Notes: generated from the sequence alone by a model not told the origin. DNA of 64,000 nucleotides from Streptomyces sp. NBC_00094 (GCF_026343125.1 NZ_JAPEMB010000001.1:4283501-4347500); one strand, 5' to 3'. Shown: positions 6,500-15,833, counted from the first letter of the stretch. Program-made: numbers and translations.

Positions 6500-8748
6500 T
6501 GAGCCTCGACACCGTCAAGCACGCGAGCGAGACGCCGGACAGCGAGCAGCCCTGGAAGGAGCTCGGCCTCAAGGAGGACGAGTACGCGCGCATCCGCGAG
6601 ATCCTGGGCCGCCGTCCCACCGGCGCCGAGCTCGCCATGTACTCCGTCATGTGGTCCGAGCACTGCTCCTACAAGAGCAGCAAGGTCCACCTGAAGCAGT
6701 TCGGCGAGAAGGTCCCGGAGAACGACGCCATGCTCGTCGGCATCGGCGAGAACGCCGGCGTCGTCGACGTGGGCCAGGGGTACGCGGTCACCTTCAAGGT
6801 CGAGTCGCACAACCACCCCTCGTACATCGAGCCCTACCAGGGCGCGGCCACCGGTATCGGCGGCATCGTCCGCGACATCCTCGCCATGGGCGCCCGCCCG
6901 ATCGCGGTCGTCGACCCGCTGCGCTTCGGCGCCGCCGACCACCCCGACACCAAGCGCGTGCTGCCCGGTGTCGTCGCCGGCATCGGCGGCTACGGCAACT
7001 GCCTCGGCCTGCCGAACATCGGTGGCGAGGTCGTCTTCGACTCCTGCTACCAGGGCAACCCGCTGGTCAACGCCGGCTGCATCGGCGTGATGAAGCACGA
7101 GGACATCCACCTCGCCCAGGCCTCCGGCCCCGGCAACAAGGTCATCCTCTACGGCGCCCGTACGGGTGGCGACGGCATCGGCGGCGTCTCGGTCCTCGCG
7201 TCCGAGACCTTCGACGACACCAAGCCCACCAAGCGCCCCGCCGTCCAGGTCGGCGACCCCTTCCAGGAGAAGCTCCTCATCGAGTGCACCCTGGAGATCT
7301 TCAAGGAGAAGCTGGTCGCGGGCATCCAGGACCTCGGCGGCGCCGGGCTCTCCTGCGCCACGTCCGAGCTGGCCTCCGCCGGTTCCGGCGGCATGCACGT
7401 CGACCTCGAGAAGGTCCACCTGCGCGACGCGACGCTCTCGCCCGAGGAAATCCTCATGAGCGAGTCGCAGGAGCGCATGTGCGCGATCGTCGAGCCGCAG
7501 CACGTCGACCGCTTCCTGGAGATCTGCGAGAAGTGGGACGTCATCGCCACCGTCATCGGTGAGGTGACCGAGGGCGAGCGCCTGGAGATCTTCTGGCACG
7601 GCGAGCAGATCGTCGACGTGCCGCCGCGCTCCGTCGCCCACGAGGGCCCGACCTACCACCGGCCGTTCGCGCGCCCGGACTGGCAGGACGCGCTCCAGGC
7701 CGACGACGCCGGCAAGCTGCCCCGGCCGCAGGACGGCGCCGAGCTCAAGGACCAGGTCCTGAGGCTCGTCTCCTCCCCGAACCAGGCCTCGAAGTCCTGG
7801 ATCACGGACCAGTACGACCGGTTCGTGCAGGGCAACACGGTCCTGGCGCAGCCCGAGGACGCCGGCATGGTCCGCATCGACGAGGAGACCAACCTCGGCG
7901 TGGCCATGGCGACCGACGGCAACGGCCGGTACGCGAAGCTCGACCCGTACACGGGTGCGCAGCTCGCGCTGGCGGAGGCGTACCGCAATGTCGCCGCCTC
8001 CGGTGCCAAGCCGCTCGCCATCTCGGACTGCCTGAACTTCGGTTCGCCCGAGGACCCGGCCGTGATGTGGCAGTTCGCCGAGGCCACCCGTGGTCTCGCG
8101 GACGGCTGCCTGCAGCTGGGCACCCCGGTCACCGGCGGCAACGTCTCGCTCTACAACCAGACGGGCGAGACCGCGATCCACCCGACGCCGGTCGTGGCCG
8201 TGCTCGGTGTGATCGACGACGTCAACCGCCGTACGCCGATCGCCTTCGCGGAAGAGGGCCAGCTCCTCTACCTGCTCGGCGACACGCGTGAGGAGTTCGG
8301 TGGCTCGGCCTGGTCCGAGGTCATCCACCAGCACCTCGGCGGCATGCCGCCGGCGGTGGACCTGGACCGGGAGAAGCTGCTCGGCGACATCCTGATCTCG
8401 GCCTCCCGCGACGGCATGATCGACGCGGCGCACGACCTGTCCGACGGCGGTCTCGTGCAGGCGGTCGTCGAGTCCTGCCTGCGCGGCGGGAACGGCGCGC
8501 GCCTGGTCGTCCCCGAGGGCCTGGACGCCTTCACGTTCCTCTTCAGCGAGTCGGCCGGCCGTGCGGTCGTCGCCGTCCCGCGCAGCGAGGAGCTCCGCTT
8601 CACCGACATGTGCGGTGCGCGGGGTCTGCCGGCGACCCGGATCGGTGTCGTCGACGGCGACGCCGTGGACGTCCAGGGCGAGTTCGCGCTCTCCCTCGAG
8701 GAGCTGCGCACGGCCCACGAGGCGACGATTCCGGCCCTGCTGGCCTGA
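6499..8748 (+). CDS. purL: FGAM synthetase synthetase subunit PurL
   Basis: 749 residues, the normal length of the PurL that works with separate PurS and PurQ. It activates FGAR with ATP and aminates it. Early motifs SVMWSEHCSYKSSKVHL and VESHNHPSYIEPYQGAATG belong to the AIR synthase-related N domain; a second AIRS-like repeat follows (GVAMATDGNGRYAKLDPYTG region and TPVTGGNVSLYNQT). Last gene of purSQL, with a strong hairpin 16 bases after the stop. The long opposite-strand frame over this gene is a high-GC shadow. Confidence 0.98.
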   Translation: MSLDTVKHASETPDSEQPWKELGLKEDEYARIREILGRRPTGAELAMYSVMWSEHCSYKSSKVHLKQFGEKVPENDAMLVGIGENAGVVDVGQGYAVTFKVESHNHPSYIEPYQGAATGIGGIVRDILAMGARPIAVVDPLRFGAADHPDTKRVLPGVVAGIGGYGNCLGLPNIGGEVVFDSCYQGNPLVNAGCIGVMKHEDIHLAQASGPGNKVILYGARTGGDGIGGVSVLASETFDDTKPTKRPAVQVGDPFQEKLLIECTLEIFKEKLVAGIQDLGGAGLSCATSELASAGSGGMHVDLEKVHLRDATLSPEEILMSESQERMCAIVEPQHVDRFLEICEKWDVIATVIGEVTEGERLEIFWHGEQIVDVPPRSVAHEGPTYHRPFARPDWQDALQADDAGKLPRPQDGAELKDQVLRLVSSPNQASKSWITDQYDRFVQGNTVLAQPEDAGMVRIDEETNLGVAMATDGNGRYAKLDPYTGAQLALAEAYRNVAASGAKPLAISDCLNFGSPEDPAVMWQFAEATRGLADGCLQLGTPVTGGNVSLYNQTGETAIHPTPVVAVLGVIDDVNRRTPIAFAEEGQLLYLLGDTREEFGGSAWSEVIHQHLGGMPPAVDLDREKLLGDILISASRDGMIDAAHDLSDGGLVQAVVESCLRGGNGARLVVPEGLDAFTFLFSESAGRAVVAVPRSEELRFTDMCGARGLPATRIGVVDGDAVDVQGEFALSLEELRTAHEATIPALLA

Positions 8749-8764
8749 TAGTCGGTCGTACGGG

Positions 8765-8800
8765 AGCCCCCGTCGGGACCTTCGGGTCCTGGCGGGGGCT
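8765..8800. terminator. Hairpin terminator after purSQL
   Basis: AGCCCCCG and CGGGGGCT form the base; GGACC/GGTCC extends it around a TTCG loop. It lies between the convergent purL and the SnoaL-like gene, serving both. Confidence 0.82.
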
Positions 8801-8818
8801 TCGTCGTTCCCGGGGGCG

Positions 8819-9223
8819 TTACTCGGCCTGGCCCCAGAAGGCGTCGGACTGCGCGATGTCCTCGACGCACTCGTCGATGTCGGTGATCTTGCCGCCCATG
8901 ATCGTGAAGATCAGCGCGCCCTTCATCTCGATGCCCCGGTCACCGCGCTCGGCGAAGAACGTGTTCGCCGCCACGGCGTGGCCGCGGCCGTCGACGGAGA
9001 CGCTGTCGAGCTGCACCTGCATCTTGCCGCCGGTGAGCTCGAACATCTTTCCGTACATGGCGAGGATGTTGTCGCGGCCCTTGAAGTGCCCGGATATCTG
9101 GCTTTCGCCGGGCGAGTGGTGCGTACAGTCCGCCGTCATCAGGGTGCCGACGGTCTCCATGTCTCCTCGGGTCCACGCCTCGAAGCCCCGGCGGACCAAG
9201 GCGATGTCAGGGTGCTCGGTCAT
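8819..9223 (-). CDS. SnoaL/NTF2-like protein
   Basis: 134 residues with the SnoaL/NTF2-like pattern: an N-terminal helix (VRRGFEAWTRGDMETV), LMTADCTHHSPG, FKGRDNILAMYGKMFELTGG, then beta strands ending in DIDECV and SDAFWG. Such alpha+beta barrels act as isomerases, hydrolases or simple ligand-binding proteins, and the sequence alone does not say which. Monocistronic, convergent with purL and divergent from the gene at 9307. Confidence 0.75.
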   Translation of the reverse strand: MTEHPDIALVRRGFEAWTRGDMETVGTLMTADCTHHSPGESQISGHFKGRDNILAMYGKMFELTGGKMQVQLDSVSVDGRGHAVAANTFFAERGDRGIEMKGALIFTIMGGKITDIDECVEDIAQSDAFWGQAE

Positions 9224-9306
9224 GGCTGCTCGACCCCTCTCGTACGCGTCGGGTGTCTGCGAAAAGCCTTCCCTCTCCTCTCCAGTCTCCGGCTACCCTC
9301 GCCCCC

Positions 9307-10095
9307 ATGCCACCGGCCAAGAACCGCCCTCGCCGCTACGATTCCGCCAAGACCCGGGCCGCCGTGCTCGCGCAGTTCCGGAACCTGCGGGACGGGGTGG
9401 TGGCGCTCACGCCCGAGCAGCTCGCCGGGCCGACCCGGCTGGGGGAGTGGACCGTTCGGGAGCTGGTGGCCCACGTGACGATGGCCATGGGGGCCACCGC
9501 GCGGCACCTGGGCGAGCCCGAGCCCGCGCGACAGGAACTCGCCCTCGCCGACTGGCCCCTGGCCACCGCCACGGCCGCGGCGCGGATCGACGAGGACACC
9601 CGCGCGATCGACACGAGCGACCTTCCCGGTCTGTACGAGCGGACGGCCGCCCTGTACGAGGAGCGGGTCGCGGGCGCCGCCGACGGACGACTGGTCGCGG
9701 CCAGGCTCGGCGCCATGACCCTCGCCGACTTCCTGGTCACCCGGACCGTCGAGATGGTCGTCCACACCGACGACCTGAACGCGGCGACCGGCGCCGGCAT
9801 CCCGTACGACCGGCAGGCTCTCGCCGCCTGCACCCGGCTGCTCGCCGACGCCCTCGCGGCGAAGGCCCCCGGCGGCGCCGTCGAGGTGCGGATCCCGCCG
9901 TTCGCGGTCGTGCAGTGCGTGGAGGGCCCCCGGCACACCCGGGGCACCCCGCCCAACGTCGTCGAGACGGACCCGCTGACCTGGATCAGGCTCGCGACCG
10001 GGCGCGCGGAGTGGGCGACGGAGAAGGAGGCCGCCCGCGTGAGCGCGAGCGGCGAACGCGCGGACCTGAGCGACGTGCTCCCGGTCCTCTCCTAG
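9307..10095 (+). CDS. Mycothiol-dependent maleylpyruvate isomerase-like / SCP2 protein
   Basis: 262 residues. The N-terminal DinB-like four-helix domain carries LTPEQLAGPTRLGEWTVREL and histidines in ELVAHVTM and VVHTDD, the metal-binding pattern of the mycothiol-dependent maleylpyruvate isomerase superfamily. A C-terminal sterol-carrier-like segment (about 180-255, VRIPPFAVVQCVEGPRHTRG and DPLTWIRLATG) follows. Families of this build are abundant in actinobacteria and mostly of unknown substrate. ATG at 9307 chosen because the longer frame lacks similarity before MPPAKNRP. Ends 35 bases before the META lipoprotein gene. Confidence 0.75.
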   Translation: MPPAKNRPRRYDSAKTRAAVLAQFRNLRDGVVALTPEQLAGPTRLGEWTVRELVAHVTMAMGATARHLGEPEPARQELALADWPLATATAAARIDEDTRAIDTSDLPGLYERTAALYEERVAGAADGRLVAARLGAMTLADFLVTRTVEMVVHTDDLNAATGAGIPYDRQALAACTRLLADALAAKAPGGAVEVRIPPFAVVQCVEGPRHTRGTPPNVVETDPLTWIRLATGRAEWATEKEAARVSASGERADLSDVLPVLS

Positions 10096-10130
10096 GGGAA
10101 CCGGCGCAGCGGCCCGCCCGTCCCACCTCC

Positions 10131-10940
10131 ATGCCGAAGCCACGCGCCGCCCTCACCGCCCTGGTCCCGCTCCTGCTGCTGCTCACCGCCTGCGGTACGG
10201 AGCAGGGTCCAGGCGCCGCGCCGGCCGGGACCGTCGACCCCGGCCTGCCCGTCAGCGGTACGCACTGGACGATCGACGCGGTGACGGTCGACGGCCGCAG
10301 GTCGGCCGCTCCCGCCGCCGCCCGCGTCGAGTTCAAGGAGAACGGCCGCGCCCAGGGGAACACCGGCTGCAACCACTTCGGCGCGACCGTCGCCGTGAAC
10401 GGTGACACCCTCACCGTCACCCAGGACGAGATCACCGAGATCGGCTGCCCCGGCGACCGGGAGCGCTTCGAGAAGGAGCTGGTCAAGGCCTTCTCGGGCC
10501 CGCTGAAGGGCACGATCAAGGGGGAGCGGTTCACCCTCGCCTCGGGCGACGGCCGGAACGGCCTGGAACTGACCTCGGAGCCCGGCGCCCCGCTGCGCGG
10601 CACCACCTGGAAGGTCGACTCCCTCGTCTCCGGCGGGACGGCCGCCTCGCTGCCCGCCGGCAGCGGGAGCAAGGCGCGCTTCACCCTCGGCGAGGACGGC
10701 CGGGTCACCGGCAACCTGGGCTGCAACAACTTCTCCGCGACTGCCCGGGTCGAAGGCACCACCCTCACGGTCGAAGGCCCGGCCGCGACCACGCGCATGA
10801 TGTGCACGAGTCCGGAGATGCAGCTGGAGACGAAGCTGTACGAGCTCCTCGACGGCCCGCTCACCTACCGTCTCGACCACCGCACCCTGACCCTCACCGA
10901 CCCCTCGGGCGAGGGCCTCACGGCCACGGCGGCGGGGTAG
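10131..10940 (+). CDS. Lipoprotein with two META domains
   Basis: 269 residues. A lipoprotein signal (LVPLLLLLTAC) puts the lipid-modified Cys at 21. Two META (HslJ-like) domains follow, each with the diagnostic Gly-Cys-Asn motif: NTGCNHFGAT in the first and NLGCNNFSAT in the second, and each starting with a G(S/T)xWxxD strand (about 41 and 158). META domains are linked to stress/antibiotic tolerance and surface adhesion, but no precise function is known. Likely anchored on the outer face of the membrane. It follows the gene at 9307 closely and may be co-transcribed. Confidence 0.85.
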   Translation: MPKPRAALTALVPLLLLLTACGTEQGPGAAPAGTVDPGLPVSGTHWTIDAVTVDGRRSAAPAAARVEFKENGRAQGNTGCNHFGATVAVNGDTLTVTQDEITEIGCPGDRERFEKELVKAFSGPLKGTIKGERFTLASGDGRNGLELTSEPGAPLRGTTWKVDSLVSGGTAASLPAGSGSKARFTLGEDGRVTGNLGCNNFSATARVEGTTLTVEGPAATTRMMCTSPEMQLETKLYELLDGPLTYRLDHRTLTLTDPSGEGLTATAAG

Positions 10941-11088
10941 CGCCCTCGGAAGAACTCGAAAGAAGGTGCACTCCGTCACATCGCGGGGGGCCCCGGCGCC
11001 TGGTACGAGCGTCCGCTCATGAGGGCCCCGGGGGCGGAATCCCTTCGCGCACCTGCTTCGTAGGCCCCTCCAAGCCAGAGATGATCAT

Positions 11089-11106
11089 TTCGTGCGATCG
11101 CACGAA
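11089..11106. promoter_or_regulatory. Perfect 18-bp palindrome upstream of purF
   Basis: TTCGTGCGATCGCACGAA is its own reverse complement over all 18 bases. It lies 63 bases before the purF start and about 26 bases before the probable -35, the position of an operator for a dimeric regulator. The remainder of the 10941-11168 gap holds no gene. Confidence 0.6.
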
Positions 11107-11131
11107 CGGCGGGGACCCGGGTTTTCTCCAA

Positions 11132-11161
11132 TTCGGACCAGTGGTCGAGCCCGACTACACT
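11132..11161 (+). promoter_or_regulatory. Probable purF promoter
   Basis: TTCGGA (11132-11137) and TACACT (11156-11161) are separated by 18 bases. The start codon GTG is only 8 bases past the -10, so the mRNA is probably leaderless or nearly so; there is no Shine-Dalgarno. Confidence 0.5.
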
Positions 11162-11168
11162 CGGAAAC

Positions 11169-12695
11169 GTGCCACGTGGTGACGGTCGACTCAATCACGA
11201 CTTGCTCCCCGGAGAGAAAGGCCCCCAGGACGCTTGTGGCGTCTTCGGTGTCTGGGCTCCGGGTGAAGAGGTCGCAAAGCTCACGTACTTCGGGCTCTAC
11301 GCCCTCCAGCATCGGGGCCAGGAATCCGCGGGTATCGCGGTTAGCAACGGCTCCCAGATCCTCGTCTTCAAGGACATGGGCCTCGTGTCCCAGGTCTTCG
11401 ACGAGACCTCTCTCGGCTCCCTCCAAGGTCATATCGCGGTCGGTCACGCCCGCTACTCGACCACCGGGGCCTCCGTGTGGGAGAACGCGCAGCCGACGTT
11501 CAGGGCAACCGCCCACGGCTCGATCGCGCTCGGCCACAACGGCAACCTGGTGAACACGGCCCGTCTCGCCGAGATGGTCGCCGACCTTCCCAAGAAGGAA
11601 GGCCGCTCGACCCGAGTGGCCGCCACCAACGACACCGACCTGCTCACCGCGCTTCTCGCGGCCCAGGTCGACGAGGACGGCGAGCCGCTCACCATCGAGC
11701 AGGCCGCCGCGAAGATCCTCCCCGACGTCCGGGGCGCCTTCTCCCTCGTCTTCATGGACGAGCACACGCTCTACGCGGCCCGTGACCCGCAGGGCATCCG
11801 CCCGCTGGTCCTCGGCCGTCTCGAGCGCGGCTGGGTGGTCGCGTCGGAGTCCGCCGCCCTCGACATCTGCGGCGCCAGCTACGTCCGCGAGGTCGAGCCG
11901 GGCGAGATGATCGCGATCGACGAGAACGGCATGCGTACCTCGCGATTCGCGGAAGCGAAGCCCAAGGGCTGTGTCTTCGAGTACGTGTACCTGGCTCGCC
12001 CCGACACCGACATCGCCGGACGGAACGTCTACCTCTCCCGCGTGGAGATGGGCCGCCGTCTCGCGAAGGAGGCGCCGGTCGACGCCGACCTGGTGATAGC
12101 GACTCCGGAGTCCGGCACCCCGGCGGCCATCGGCTACGCCGAGGCCTCGGGCATCCCCTTCGGTGCCGGCCTGGTGAAGAACGCCTACGTCGGGCGCACC
12201 TTCATCCAGCCCTCGCAGACCATCCGCCAGCTGGGCATCCGGCTGAAGCTGAACCCGCTCAAGGAAGTCATCAAGGGCAAGCGCCTGGTGGTCGTCGACG
12301 ACTCGATCGTCCGCGGCAACACCCAGCGCGCGCTGGTCCGGATGCTCCGCGAGGCCGGTGCGGCCGAGATCCACATCCGGATCTCCTCCCCGCCGGTGAA
12401 GTGGCCCTGCTTCTTCGGCATCGACTTCGCCACCCGCGCGGAGCTGATCGCCAACGGCATGTCGATCGAGGAGATCGGCAAGTCGCTCGGGGCGGACTCG
12501 CTCTCGTACATCTCCCTGGAGGGGATGATCGAGGCGACCACCATCCAGAAGCCGAACCTCTGCCGTGCCTGCTTCGACGGCGAGTACCCGATGGAGCTCC
12601 CGGACCCCGAGCTCCTCGGCAAGCAGCTCCTGGAGACCGAGCTGGCCGCCGGCCCGGCCGCCACCGCGGCCGCCGACGCCCTGCGTCGCCCGTAA
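11169..12695 (+). CDS. purF: Amidophosphoribosyltransferase PurF
   Basis: 508 residues. It makes phosphoribosylamine from PRPP and glutamine, the first committed purine step. A short propeptide precedes the catalytic nucleophile C23 (GPQDACGVF). The PRPP-binding loop is seen in VVVDDSIVRGNTQ. Cysteines in KGCVFEY, KWPCFFG and LCRACFDG match the four [4Fe-4S] ligands of the Bacillus-type enzyme, so this is the iron-sulphur class. GTG start; 43 bases separate it from purM, so the two form an operon. End-product control by AMP/GMP is known for the family. Confidence 0.97.
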   Translation: MPRGDGRLNHDLLPGEKGPQDACGVFGVWAPGEEVAKLTYFGLYALQHRGQESAGIAVSNGSQILVFKDMGLVSQVFDETSLGSLQGHIAVGHARYSTTGASVWENAQPTFRATAHGSIALGHNGNLVNTARLAEMVADLPKKEGRSTRVAATNDTDLLTALLAAQVDEDGEPLTIEQAAAKILPDVRGAFSLVFMDEHTLYAARDPQGIRPLVLGRLERGWVVASESAALDICGASYVREVEPGEMIAIDENGMRTSRFAEAKPKGCVFEYVYLARPDTDIAGRNVYLSRVEMGRRLAKEAPVDADLVIATPESGTPAAIGYAEASGIPFGAGLVKNAYVGRTFIQPSQTIRQLGIRLKLNPLKEVIKGKRLVVVDDSIVRGNTQRALVRMLREAGAAEIHIRISSPPVKWPCFFGIDFATRAELIANGMSIEEIGKSLGADSLSYISLEGMIEATTIQKPNLCRACFDGEYPMELPDPELLGKQLLETELAAGPAATAAADALRRP

Positions 12696-12738
12696 GACCC
12701 CGCTGCAACCCCGCAGTACGACACGAAAGTTCTTCAGC

Positions 12739-13818
12739 ATGTCTGAGTCCACCAGTGCCGGAAGCGGCGCCAGCTACGCGAGCGCGGGCGTCGACATCGA
12801 GGCGGGCGACCGCGCCGTCGAGCTCATGAAGGAGTGGGTGAAGAAGACGCAGCGCGCCGAGGTCCTTGGTGGCCTCGGCGGTTTCGCCGGCCTCTTCGAC
12901 GCCTCCGCCCTCAAGCGCTACGAGCGGCCGCTGCTCGCCTCCGCGACCGACGGCGTCGGCACGAAGGTCGACATCGCCCGCCAGATGGGCGTGTACGACA
13001 CCATCGGCCACGACCTGGTCGCGATGGTCATGGACGACATCGTCGTCTGCGGCGCCGAGCCGCTCTTCATGACCGACTACATCTGCGTCGGCAAGGTCCA
13101 CCCGGAGCGGGTCGCCGCCATCGTCAAGGGCATCGCCGAGGGCTGCGTCCTCGCCGGCTGCGCCCTCGTCGGCGGCGAGACCGCGGAGCACCCGGGTCTC
13201 CTCGGCCCGGACGACTTCGACGTCGCCGGCGCCGGCACGGGTGTCGTGGAGTACGACCGGCTGCTCGGCGCCGATCGCATCCGTACGGGGGACGCGGTCA
13301 TCGCCATGGCCTCCTCGGGTCTTCACTCCAACGGGTACTCGCTCGTCCGGCACGTGGTCTTCGACCGCGCCGGCATGACCCTGGACCAGCGTGTCGAGGA
13401 GCTCGGCCGGACCCTCGGCGAGGAGCTCCTGGAGCCCACCAAGATCTACTCGCTGGACTGCCTGGCCCTCACCAGGACCACGGACGTCCACGCGTACAGC
13501 CACATCACGGGCGGCGGTCTCGCCGCCAACCTGGCCCGGGTGATCCCGGACGGCCTGCACGCCACGGTCGACCGCTCCACCTGGACCCCCGGCGCGATCT
13601 TCGACCTGGTCGGCAAGGCCGGTCAGGTGGAGCGCCTGGAGCTGGAGAAGACCCTGAACATGGGCGTCGGCATGATGGCCGTCGTGCCGGCCGACTCCGT
13701 GGACGCGGCCCTGACGACCCTCGCGGACCGCGGGGTCGAGGCGTGGGTCGCGGGCGAGATCACCGAGCGCGGCGCGCACACCACCGGCGCGGAGCTGGTC
13801 GGGGACTACGCGAAGTAG
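12739..13818 (+). CDS. purM: AIR synthetase PurM
   Basis: 359 residues, phosphoribosylformylglycinamidine cyclo-ligase: closes the imidazole ring, FGAM + ATP to AIR. Typical motifs are LASATDGVGTKVDIA, DLVAMVMDDIVVCGAEPLF and ALVGGETAEHPG. ATG at 12739 follows a weak GAAAG site. Directly downstream of purF; two strong hairpins end the unit. Confidence 0.98.
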   Translation: MSESTSAGSGASYASAGVDIEAGDRAVELMKEWVKKTQRAEVLGGLGGFAGLFDASALKRYERPLLASATDGVGTKVDIARQMGVYDTIGHDLVAMVMDDIVVCGAEPLFMTDYICVGKVHPERVAAIVKGIAEGCVLAGCALVGGETAEHPGLLGPDDFDVAGAGTGVVEYDRLLGADRIRTGDAVIAMASSGLHSNGYSLVRHVVFDRAGMTLDQRVEELGRTLGEELLEPTKIYSLDCLALTRTTDVHAYSHITGGGLAANLARVIPDGLHATVDRSTWTPGAIFDLVGKAGQVERLELEKTLNMGVGMMAVVPADSVDAALTTLADRGVEAWVAGEITERGAHTTGAELVGDYAK

Positions 13819-13846
13819 AGCGGTCCCGGACGCAGGCATACGGCAG

Positions 13847-13884
13847 CGGCCCGGCAGCGCCCCTCAGGGGCTGCTGCCGGGCCG
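13847..13884 (+). terminator. purM terminator hairpin
   Basis: Perfect 12-bp stem CGGCCCGGCAGC / GCTGCCGGGCCG with an internal GCCCC/GGGGC helix, followed by TT. Confidence 0.8.
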
Positions 13885-13938
13885 TTCCCGTACGGTCTCG
13901 TCCCCGCGTACCCCCAGGGGTGTGCGCGGACAGCACGG

Positions 13939-13968
13939 AAACCCGGCCGGTTGTACCGGACCGGGTTT
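13939..13968. terminator. Second hairpin between purM and the DUF3073 gene
   Basis: AAACCCGG/CCGGGTTT stem flanked by A on one side and T on the other, as expected for a bidirectional terminator between convergent genes. It lies 15 bases past the minus-strand DUF3073 stop. Confidence 0.75.
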
Positions 13969-13983
13969 CTGTGATTCAGAAGG

Positions 13984-14235
13984 TCAAGCGCGACGTGGGG
14001 ACGACGGACCGGACTCGTCGTCCTCGTCCTCGTCCTCGTCGTCGTAGAGAGACGCGTACTGCGCGTACGGGTCGTCTTCCTCGTCGTCGTCCTCGAACGG
14101 CTCGCCATTCGGCGGCTGGTTCGAAGTCGAAGCGCCCAGCTCATTGGCCAGACGCGACAGGTCAGTCCCGCCGCTGCTGTACTTCAGCTGGCGGGCGACC
14201 TTGGTCTGCTTGGCCTTTGCCCGGCCGCGCCCCAT
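13984..14235 (-). CDS. DUF3073 protein
   Basis: 83 residues. Begins MGRGRAKAKQTKVARQLKYSS, the conserved basic DUF3073 core, and ends in a very acidic tail (runs of D and E, about 48-75) before SPRRA. This charge layout suggests a small nucleic-acid- or ribosome-associated protein, but no function is established. ATG at 14235 is set by the family start. The gene is regularly found just after purM in actinobacteria. Confidence 0.88.
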   Translation of the reverse strand: MGRGRAKAKQTKVARQLKYSSGGTDLSRLANELGASTSNQPPNGEPFEDDDEEDDPYAQYASLYDDEDEDEDDESGPSSPRRA

Positions 14236-14557
14236 GGCTCGACCCCCTCGGTGACGGGGCTCGATGACCCCAGAGTCTTGACACGCGTTCATGATTCGGA
14301 ACGGACTCTCGAAAGAGAGACCGGCCCGTAGGGCTTCAACGGTACCTGTTTCCTCGGGTCTACGGTACGCCGTGCGCATCACATACCTCGGTACAGAACC
14401 TTCGAGGAGCCCTTTCCTCGCTGGTCAATCGCGATTTTAACCTCTTCTTGAGGGCCGACCCGCCGAGGGGCGTGAGCGAAGTCTCGCCGAGGTGCCCCCG
14501 GCGTCTCCTCGATGCCTCCCCGGCGGCGGGGCGGCCCTCCGTGCAAACCCGGCGGGC
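14236..14557. other. Gap between DUF3073 and vdh
   Basis: 322 bases without a supported gene. It must hold the minus-strand DUF3073 promoter and the 3' end of vdh. A small CTCTC-GAAA-GAGAG tetraloop hairpin lies at 14306-14319; no strong terminator or operator was seen. Confidence 0.5.
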
Positions 14558-15658
14558 TCAGGCGCGCAGGGCCTCCGCCATCCGCTGCTCGGCGATCCGG
14601 TCGGCCGCGGCGGCCGGCGGAATTCCGTCCGCCTTCGCACGTGCGAATATGGCCAGCGTGGTGTCGAAGATCTTCGTGGCCTTCGTCTTGCACCGGTCGA
14701 AGTCGAAGCCGTGCAGCTCGTCGGCGACCTGGATCACGCCACCGGCGTTGACCACGTAGTCGGGCGCGTAGAGGATCCCGCGGTCCGACAGGTCCTTCTC
14801 GACACCGGGGTGCGCGAGCTGGTTGTTGGCCGCACCGCAGACGATCTTCGCGGTGAGGACGGGCACGGTCTCGTCGTTCAGGGCGCCGCCGAGCGCACAG
14901 GGCGCGTAGACGTCCAGGCCCTCGACGCGGATCAGCGCGTCCGTGTCGGCGACGACGGTCACCTGCGGGTACTTGTCGGTGATCCGGCGCACCGACTCCT
15001 CGCGCACATCGGTGATCACGACCTCGGCGCCGTCCTCCAGGAGGTGCTCGACGAGGTAGTGGCCGACCTTGCCGACGCCCGCGACACCGACCTTGCGGCC
15101 GCGCAGGGTCGGGTCGCCCCAGAGGGTCTGCGCGGAGGCGCGCATTCCCTGGAAGACACCGAAGGCGGTGAGGACGGAGGAGTCGCCGGCGCCGCCGTTC
15201 TCGGGGGAGCGGCCGGTGGTCCACCGGTTCTCGCGGGCGACGACGTCCATGTCGGCGACGTAGGTGCCGACGTCGCAGGCCGTCACGTAGCGGCCGGCGA
15301 GGGAGGCCACCATGCGGCCGTAGGCGAGCAGCAGCTCGTCCGTCTTGATCTTCTCCGGGTCCCCGATGATGACGGCCTTGCCGCCGCCGTGGTCGAGGCC
15401 GGCCATGGCGTTCTTGTACGACATGCCGCGCGAGAGGTTGAGCGCGTCGGCGATCGCCTCGGCCTCGGTGGCGTACGGGTAGAAGCGGGTCCCGCCGAGG
15501 GCCGGGCCCAGGGCGGTGGAGTGGATGGCGATGACGGCCTTGAGGCCGGTGGCACGGTCCTGGCAGAGCACGACTTGCTCGTGGCCACCCTGCTCCGAAT
15601 GGAACAAGGTGTGCAGCACGTCTGCGGGAACGACAGGAACGCCGGTCACATCGGTCAC
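14558..15658 (-). CDS. vdh: Valine (branched-chain amino acid) dehydrogenase
   Basis: 366 residues of the Glu/Leu/Phe/Val dehydrogenase family. It deaminates L-valine to 2-ketoisovalerate with NAD, feeding acyl-CoA precursors of branched fatty acids and polyketides. The glycine-rich loop and catalytic Lys are seen in MAGLDHGGGKAVI, the catalytic Asp region in TACDVGTYVADMD, and the NAD-binding Rossmann motif in GVAGVGKVG. GTG at 15658 (MTDVTG) is preferred to the upstream TTG because GGGAG lies 8 bases before it and the family begins with MTDV. Divergent from the gene at 15834. Confidence 0.93.
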   Translation of the reverse strand: MTDVTGVPVVPADVLHTLFHSEQGGHEQVVLCQDRATGLKAVIAIHSTALGPALGGTRFYPYATEAEAIADALNLSRGMSYKNAMAGLDHGGGKAVIIGDPEKIKTDELLLAYGRMVASLAGRYVTACDVGTYVADMDVVARENRWTTGRSPENGGAGDSSVLTAFGVFQGMRASAQTLWGDPTLRGRKVGVAGVGKVGHYLVEHLLEDGAEVVITDVREESVRRITDKYPQVTVVADTDALIRVEGLDVYAPCALGGALNDETVPVLTAKIVCGAANNQLAHPGVEKDLSDRGILYAPDYVVNAGGVIQVADELHGFDFDRCKTKATKIFDTTLAIFARAKADGIPPAAAADRIAEQRMAEALRA

Positions 15659-15833
15659 GGTGGTGACTCCCAAGTACGAAGCGGCGGTTTCGGCCCTCCC
15701 TATGGGTGGGGGAGGACCAGTTCGGCAAGAGAGTAAGTCCTACCTGGGCGTAGATCAGCCGCAGTGCTCAGGATCACCCCCTCTCGCTCGGGAACACCCC
15801 CTCCCGGAGTACCCCCGTGGAAGGATTCGCGAC

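Noticed and set aside
6319..8718. A 799-codon open frame on the minus strand opposite purL
   Set aside because: Extreme-GC codon usage in purL leaves the antisense frame free of stops. Its protein is Asp/Val/Arg/Leu-rich with no motif, and purL is certain.
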